Virus record (IMG/VR): IMGVR_UViG_3300005613_000002
Location: 1-64,000 of that record
Strand: one strand, 5' to 3'
DNA: 64,000 nt
From: a virus
In this document: in pieces, positions 59,535-64,000 of the stretch
How positions within the stretch are numbered: position 1 is the stretch's first letter
Layout: every line of letters begins with the position of its first letter
Notes under the pieces: model-generated
Databases searched by the model: none
Told to the model about the DNA's origin: nothing
The model's input: the letters and a program-made list of their open reading frames with translations, nothing else
Program-made: the position numbers and the translations under genes

Positions 59535-60012
59535 AATCGCTCACTAATATTGACATTATTTTTGAATTAATCCACTCACCATTCTTTAATACTTCATCCC
59601 TTTTAATACCTTCATCAACAAATCCAAATTTTTTATATAATCTAATTGCTCTTTTATTTGTTTCCAGAACCTCTAGTGATATTTTATGTAGATTACATTC
59701 ATTAATAATTATAGGAATAAATTGACGATATGCTTCACTAGCATATCCTTTTCCTCTATAATCTTTATGGATATCAGCACCAATATAAATATTTTTATTT
59801 TCTTTAGACCAATTGCTTGTTCTGAAATAACCAATTGATTCACCATTTAACATTATAATAAAAAATAATGGCTTTGTATTAAAAAACCAATCGTAAGTTT
59901 CTTCTAATGAAAATTGACAAGAATTGTGTAAATATTCTTCACAACATTCGTTTCTAACCTCATTAAAAAATGGTATATCTTTATATGTTAATCTTCTAAT
60001 TCCTATTTTCAT
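59521..60012 (-). CDS. GNAT family N-acetyltransferase
   Basis: 163 residues. YIGADIHKDYRGKGYASEAY contains the acetyl-CoA loop (R/Q-x-x-G-x-G/A), and LEVLETNKRAIRLYKKFGFV is the standard GNAT C-terminal block of RimJ/RimL-type enzymes. In this setting it is more likely to acetylate an amino-sugar, as in PseH or WecD-type pathways, than a ribosomal protein. The aminotransferase two genes upstream would supply the amine. Confidence 0.85.
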   Translation of the reverse strand: MKIGIRRLTYKDIPFFNEVRNECCEEYLHNSCQFSLEETYDWFFNTKPLFFIIMLNGESIGYFRTSNWSKENKNIYIGADIHKDYRGKGYASEAYRQFIPIIINECNLHKISLEVLETNKRAIRLYKKFGFVDEGIKRDEVLKNGEWINSKIMSILVSDYENM

Positions 60013-60680
60013 TTTACTATATTTTGAATCGGTGTTATTAATTCATAATTATTTTCACTATCACAACTATAATCAATAATATTTCCTAAACTAAAAAAAG
60101 TTACACGATATTCATCTTTATAATCTTTAAGTCCAATATTATTATCTAATAAATATTTTGAAAAATTTAATTGATAATTACTATCAAACCAATCATTAAA
60201 ATCAACAGTTTTAATGATTTTTTTTATTGTCTTACTTGAAATAATTCCATTGGATATCCTACAATGGAATGGTAAATTAAAAGATTTATCATCACCAGCT
60301 AATGAACATAAATATGTACCTTCTTCATATAAATCAATCAATTTTTCATCAAAATTATCACAAGCTGGAACATAATCATCTTCAATTAAAATATGATAAT
60401 CAAAATCATCAACATAACGCTTTAATGCTGTTAACCATTGTCCATATGAAAAATATTTATTTTCACAATCAACAATTTGTATTCTATTATCTTCAGGAAT
60501 ATCATAATAAGAATTATTTACTTTTGATAATGGTTTCATTATAGTTATTTGTGAAATATTATTTCTCACATTATTTATCTGTTTAATATGATTATTCAAT
60601 ACTTTTTTATAATAAATCATATCAACAGCAGGTTTCACCCTTCTACCATTCCAAGTTGCAATAATATAATTAATTCTCAT
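60009..60680 (-). CDS. Putative glycosyltransferase
   Basis: 223 residues. DFDYHILIEDDYVPACDNFD (about 92-111) carries an EDD acidic motif in the position of the DxD of GT-A enzymes, followed by LAGDDKSFNLPFHCRISNG. It starts MRINYIIATWNGRRVKPAVD. Similar to neighbours in layout but with no clear family number. Overlaps the GNAT gene by four bases. Confidence 0.65.
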   Translation of the reverse strand: MRINYIIATWNGRRVKPAVDMIYYKKVLNNHIKQINNVRNNISQITIMKPLSKVNNSYYDIPEDNRIQIVDCENKYFSYGQWLTALKRYVDDFDYHILIEDDYVPACDNFDEKLIDLYEEGTYLCSLAGDDKSFNLPFHCRISNGIISSKTIKKIIKTVDFNDWFDSNYQLNFSKYLLDNNIGLKDYKDEYRVTFFSLGNIIDYSCDSENNYELITPIQNIVK

Positions 60681-60689
60681 ATGTATTAT

Positions 60690-61874
60690 TTACCACCCCT
60701 TTTTTATACAATCAACAATATATTCTCTTTCTTCTTTAGTTACCCACCAACCAACAGGAATACTTATTAATCTTGGAGTAATTTTATCGAGATTAGGAAG
60801 GATTGTCTTATAATCCCTAACACATGTATGAATATCATTTCTTTCATGAACCTGACTAACCATGATGTTACATTCTTTCATCCAATCCATGAATTCTTGT
60901 TTTCTATCAACATACATGGAGTAAATCCAAAATGCTGAATCCATTCTTGTGTCTCTTTCAAGTAATTCAACACCATTCACACCTTTCAATGCATCATCAT
61001 AATATTTAGCGTTTTCTTTATGTTTATTAATAACATTAATATCTACTTCTTTCAAATTCTCCATACCAATTGCAGCATTCACATCATTCATATGAAATTT
61101 ATAACCCCATTCTTCTATGTCTGCTTCACATCTAAAGTCTTTTTTATTATTATCCCTATCAATACCATACCAACGTAATAATTTTGCCCTTTTATATAGA
61201 TTATTATGTGGCAGTACTAATGCTCCACCATCTACGCTTGTAAAGTGTTTAATGGCTTGAAAACTGAAAGTACAGATGTTTCCATGACTACCAATTGGTT
61301 GTCCCTTAAATTGACTTCCAAATGCATGTGCGCAATCCTCTATAACACTTGGTTTAAACCCAAAATTAAATTCTGACCAATTTTGTATCTCTTTAATTCT
61401 ATCAAGATCAACAGGGTAACCACCCCAATGAACAAGCATAATTGCTTTAGTTTTAGATGTTATTTTTCTTGCAAGATCATCTAAATCCATATTTAATGTT
61501 TTAGGGTCAACATCTACCCATTTAATATTTAAATTATTTGCAAGAATTGGAAAATTACTAGCAGTGCATGTTAATGGTGTCGCAAGTACTTCATCACCAT
61601 CATTAATACCATCCCAATTATGATTAGTTTGATAATTATCATGTACCTGCATTCCTTTAAATGGTTTTTTTAATAAATGTAATGCTAGATGTTCAGCAGA
61701 TGTTGCTGAATTAGTTGTTACAACATAATCATTTTTAAATCTATCTTTTAGTTTTTCTTCAAATTCATCTACTTTCGGTCCTTGACCTATGTAACCTGAA
61801 TCTAAAACTGCCCCTGCAACATCTTTTGCAGTATTTGACATATAAACCTTAAACAATGGAATTATCTTTTTCAT
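60690..61874 (-). CDS. DegT/DnrJ/EryC1/StrS sugar aminotransferase
   Basis: 394 residues. PLP-binding features: NSATSAEHLALHLL, VIEDCAHAFGSQFKGQ (D180) and FSFQAIKHFTSVDGGALVL (Schiff-base Lys K209). N-terminal LDSGYIGQGPKVDEFEEKL is typical. It transaminates a nucleotide-activated keto-sugar, likely providing the amine that the adjacent GNAT acetylates. No dehydratase for the keto-sugar is in this window, so the substrate may come from beyond the right edge or from the host. Confidence 0.92.
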   Translation of the reverse strand: MKKIIPLFKVYMSNTAKDVAGAVLDSGYIGQGPKVDEFEEKLKDRFKNDYVVTTNSATSAEHLALHLLKKPFKGMQVHDNYQTNHNWDGINDGDEVLATPLTCTASNFPILANNLNIKWVDVDPKTLNMDLDDLARKITSKTKAIMLVHWGGYPVDLDRIKEIQNWSEFNFGFKPSVIEDCAHAFGSQFKGQPIGSHGNICTFSFQAIKHFTSVDGGALVLPHNNLYKRAKLLRWYGIDRDNNKKDFRCEADIEEWGYKFHMNDVNAAIGMENLKEVDINVINKHKENAKYYDDALKGVNGVELLERDTRMDSAFWIYSMYVDRKQEFMDWMKECNIMVSQVHERNDIHTCVRDYKTILPNLDKITPRLISIPVGWWVTKEEREYIVDCIKKGW

Positions 61875-61885
61875 CTTATTTTATT

Positions 61886-62605
61886 TTACCAAACACATAT
61901 TTTATTTAATGTTTTTGCACCTACATGATATCCTCTTGTTGGTTTCATTCCCATTTGAGTATCTAATGTAGAACCGATATCAATATAAGTATTATTTTTA
62001 TTCATAAAAACCCATAACTCATAAGTTAAGATATTAGCAAGAGGTCCTGCTGCAAAAAGAAATATTTTATCTTTAGAATTTTCATAATCTTTCATTATTT
62101 CACTAAACACATTATAATCCTTTAACCATGCATCAGTACCAACATGATATGTTTTTTCAACATTAAATGGTAATAATGAAGTATCTGCCTTATCATTTAC
62201 AACCATTACAATATCATGATTATTCATTTCTGGAACAAATTCAGATAAAAAACGTTTATAATTTGAATTAACATAAATATTTGCCCAAGTCAAATGTTCT
62301 TCATCTTGACATGACTTAGTTTTCATATATTTATATTTTTCCTGACCAACACAACAAGGACATGCAATACCAATATAATATCCATCATCAGTTGTCGTAT
62401 ATGAATATTCTAGTTTATTTCTAACACCAACATATTCATTCATATTTGGGTCATATCTAAATTCACCATTTTTTTGATTCCGTAAATCAATAAATTTATT
62501 TTCTAATATCATTAATTCACCATCACCCCATCGTGACAATGAAAAATGTTCATTAGACTTAATTTTATTTAAAAACTTATCAAAATCACCACCAAATGTT
62601 TTCAT
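61886..62605 (-). CDS. GT-D (DUF1792-like) glycosyltransferase
   Basis: 239 residues. FSLSRWGDGELMI (about 21-33) is the RxGDGE signature of GT-D transferases, and IFLFAAGPLANILTYELW with YIDIGSTLD near the C-terminus completes the family pattern. GT-D enzymes were first described in streptococcal serine-rich-repeat glycoprotein glycosylation. In this phage, Thr-rich tail proteins are conceivable acceptors. Confidence 0.78.
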   Translation of the reverse strand: MKTFGGDFDKFLNKIKSNEHFSLSRWGDGELMILENKFIDLRNQKNGEFRYDPNMNEYVGVRNKLEYSYTTTDDGYYIGIACPCCVGQEKYKYMKTKSCQDEEHLTWANIYVNSNYKRFLSEFVPEMNNHDIVMVVNDKADTSLLPFNVEKTYHVGTDAWLKDYNVFSEIMKDYENSKDKIFLFAAGPLANILTYELWVFMNKNNTYIDIGSTLDTQMGMKPTRGYHVGAKTLNKICVW

Positions 62606-62606
62606 C

Positions 62607-63341
62607 TTATTTAATTTTATTTACAGTATCCCAACCACAATCAATACAATGAAAACAAACCTTATCTCTAACACCATAATGTGCGTTTTTTGTCCAAGAA
62701 GCATTTTCATCATTACCAAATTTCATCCCAACTTTAAAATCTGAACTCCACAAATTTTTATTACTAATTGGATGTGGTGGGACAAATGTATTAATACCTC
62801 CATACTTTTGTGCTAAATATGAAAACATAATATCTTCACCATTATCCCAAGTAAAAGGTTCTTCATACCATAAATATTTTGCCCATTCTTGTCTAAAAAA
62901 CCAAGCATGACCAACTAAATCTACACGTTTTGTTTTATTTAATTGTTCACCATTCCATCCAATTTTATCGAAAGGTAAATATGATTTCCCTTTAATAATA
63001 ACACCACTACCACCAAGAATACCATTTGTTTCAGGATTTTCAATTGTTTCAAGACAATTCTTTAACCAATCTTTTTGTGGTATTGTATCATCATCAAACA
63101 TCGCAACATATGGAGTTTTCAATAATAATGGAACTGTAAATCTTCCAAAAAATTTAGTATTCCAATTACACGTATATGTTTTTATTTCTTTATCTTTTGG
63201 AAGATATTGTCCAACATCACTTTTATTATACCAAACATGAATATTTTCACTCTTTACTTCAATTGATTGATCTTTAATTGCTTGAATCTGTTGTTCAAGT
63301 GTGTGTGGTCTTTTATAAACATTTAATATTACACTTACCAT
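62607..63341 (-). CDS. Family-2-like glycosyltransferase
   Basis: 244 residues. It starts MVSVILNVYKRPHTLEQQIQ, with YVAMFDDDTIPQKDWL carrying the DxD acidic cluster and NGILGGSGVIIKG after it. DLVGHAWFFRQEW is the acceptor-side block. Cytoplasmic, no membrane segment. Overlaps the following gene by 7 bases, so it belongs to a tightly packed operon. Confidence 0.85.
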   Translation of the reverse strand: MVSVILNVYKRPHTLEQQIQAIKDQSIEVKSENIHVWYNKSDVGQYLPKDKEIKTYTCNWNTKFFGRFTVPLLLKTPYVAMFDDDTIPQKDWLKNCLETIENPETNGILGGSGVIIKGKSYLPFDKIGWNGEQLNKTKRVDLVGHAWFFRQEWAKYLWYEEPFTWDNGEDIMFSYLAQKYGGINTFVPPHPISNKNLWSSDFKVGMKFGNDENASWTKNAHYGVRDKVCFHCIDCGWDTVNKIK

Positions 63342-64000
63342 AATTTACCTATATATTTTTGAGTATATACACCACCTTGCCCATCAATTCTAACATCACC
63401 ATGTAATTTTGAATCACCATTACCATCATGATAAACTAACGAATTTTCAGTTCTATATATCTCGTTATTTAAATAACCAATTGCGTCACCAATTTGAGTC
63501 CAAGCACGAACAGGGACTCCAGCTTTACAAACTTCATCAGCATTAACCTCAAGCATTTTATATTCCATAAACTCAATTACATCAATATCAATTAATGCAA
63601 TTCCATCAACAAAATGCTTATTTGACCACCAACTTTCGAATTCAGATGTTTCATTAAATGACCATAAATGTGGTGCTATCGCCATTATATTGCTGTTTTT
63701 TTCTTTTTTATTAAAAAATAAATCTGTTAATACATTTAAGAAATCTTTTGATAATATAAAATCATCATCCATCTGTAATACAGCATGACATTTTACTTCT
63801 TTTAAAATTTCCCACATCTGATTATAACAATACCAATGCAATACTTTTCCATTTGGTTTTTCATTTTTTATATAATGAATATTAGGATAAATATTAAGTA
63901 AATTATCATATCTTTCATCATCAGAACCATCATTTAATAATACTAATTTAAATGTATATTTTGTTGGTTCATTATATAATTGTGAAATAATTCTTTCTAC
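63335..64000 (-). CDS. Family-2 glycosyltransferase (5' end beyond window)
   Basis: The frame stays open to the right edge, so the N-terminus is missing. The visible part begins VERIISQLYNEPTKYTFKLV, then LLNDGSDDERYDN (DGSxD of GT2) and HAVLQMDDDFILSKDF (DxD). C-terminal HDGNGDSKLHGDVRIDG may be the end of the catalytic domain. The apparent start at 63841 is an internal TTG codon (Leu in KVLHW), not the real start. Confidence 0.85.
   Translation of the reverse strand, partial: VERIISQLYNEPTKYTFKLVLLNDGSDDERYDNLLNIYPNIHYIKNEKPNGKVLHWYCYNQMWEILKEVKCHAVLQMDDDFILSKDFLNVLTDLFFNKKEKNSNIMAIAPHLWSFNETSEFESWWSNKHFVDGIALIDIDVIEFMEYKMLEVNADEVCKAGVPVRAWTQIGDAIGYLNNEIYRTENSLVYHDGNGDSKLHGDVRIDGQGGVYTQKYIGKLW

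Noticed and set aside
63335-63841. Gene start at the TTG codon 63841
   Set aside because: The same frame remains open to 64000 and encodes the upstream GT2 nucleotide-binding block, so the start lies outside the window.

Overview
The window is one 64 kb piece of a large, AT-rich, T4-like (contractile-tailed) phage genome. Every supported gene lies on the minus strand, so transcription runs from high to low coordinates. T4-type relatives are recognisable: baseplate wedge gp6 and gp25, family-B DNA polymerase, gp41-type helicase, UvsX/RecA, RNase H/FEN exonuclease and gp32. A Bacteroidota host is suggested by two features: most starts have no Shine-Dalgarno sequence, and several promoters match the TTG-N19/20-TAnnTTTG pattern of that phylum.

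Layout from left to right. 0-10 kb: tail and receptor-binding proteins (Thr-rich linkers, a nonapeptide beta-solenoid, a pectate-lyase-like helix), gp6, gp25, small virion-type genes and a GT-B glycosyltransferase. 10-21 kb: accessory genes centred on a 1810-residue multidomain protein (two kinase-like domains, a CCA-adding-type nucleotidyltransferase, two 2H phosphoesterase-like domains), with a HAD/Swiss-army-knife RNA-repair-type protein, a putative PD-(D/E)XK nuclease, a WYL-like protein and a Nudix hydrolase. 21-29 kb: DNA polymerase, a QueC-like PP-loop protein and a SNF2 helicase interrupted by a LAGLIDADG intein. 29-40 kb: tail fibres, adhesins and a holin-like membrane protein. 40-44.2 kb: an ARPP-1-like gene and a TROVE/Ro60-like vWA gene, preceded by a 1.3 kb array of tRNAs and odd tRNA-like RNAs. 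44-50 kb: replication and recombination genes. 50-56 kb: virion-type proteins. 56-64 kb: a dense cluster for glycan, sulfate and sugar modification.

The most interesting part is an apparent RNA-maintenance theme in two blocks. In 39.9-44.2 kb a Ro60-like protein and its partner follow an array containing a tRNA-like gene whose 3' half precedes its 5' half (a circular permutation), a second tRNA-like body split by an insertion, and four copies of a roughly 25 nt element. In 11-18 kb, CCA-adding, cyclic-phosphodiesterase and kinase-like modules are fused in one chain. Candidate prohead-protease sites ((I/L)xE before G or S) fall at most of its domain borders, and the same motif occurs near the N-terminus of neighbouring virion-type genes. 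I infer, without proof, that these enzymes are packaged, cut apart in the head and delivered with the DNA to repair or remodel RNA.

Transcription signals: 13 exact copies of GTATTTATA (coding strand) lie between genes, mainly before virion and accessory genes, and look like this phage's late promoter. Host-type promoters precede the SNF2-polymerase operon, the tRNA array and gp32, and a -7 match precedes the 46.1 kb gene. Six strong intrinsic terminators separate units. All function calls come from motif recognition by eye; no database search was possible.
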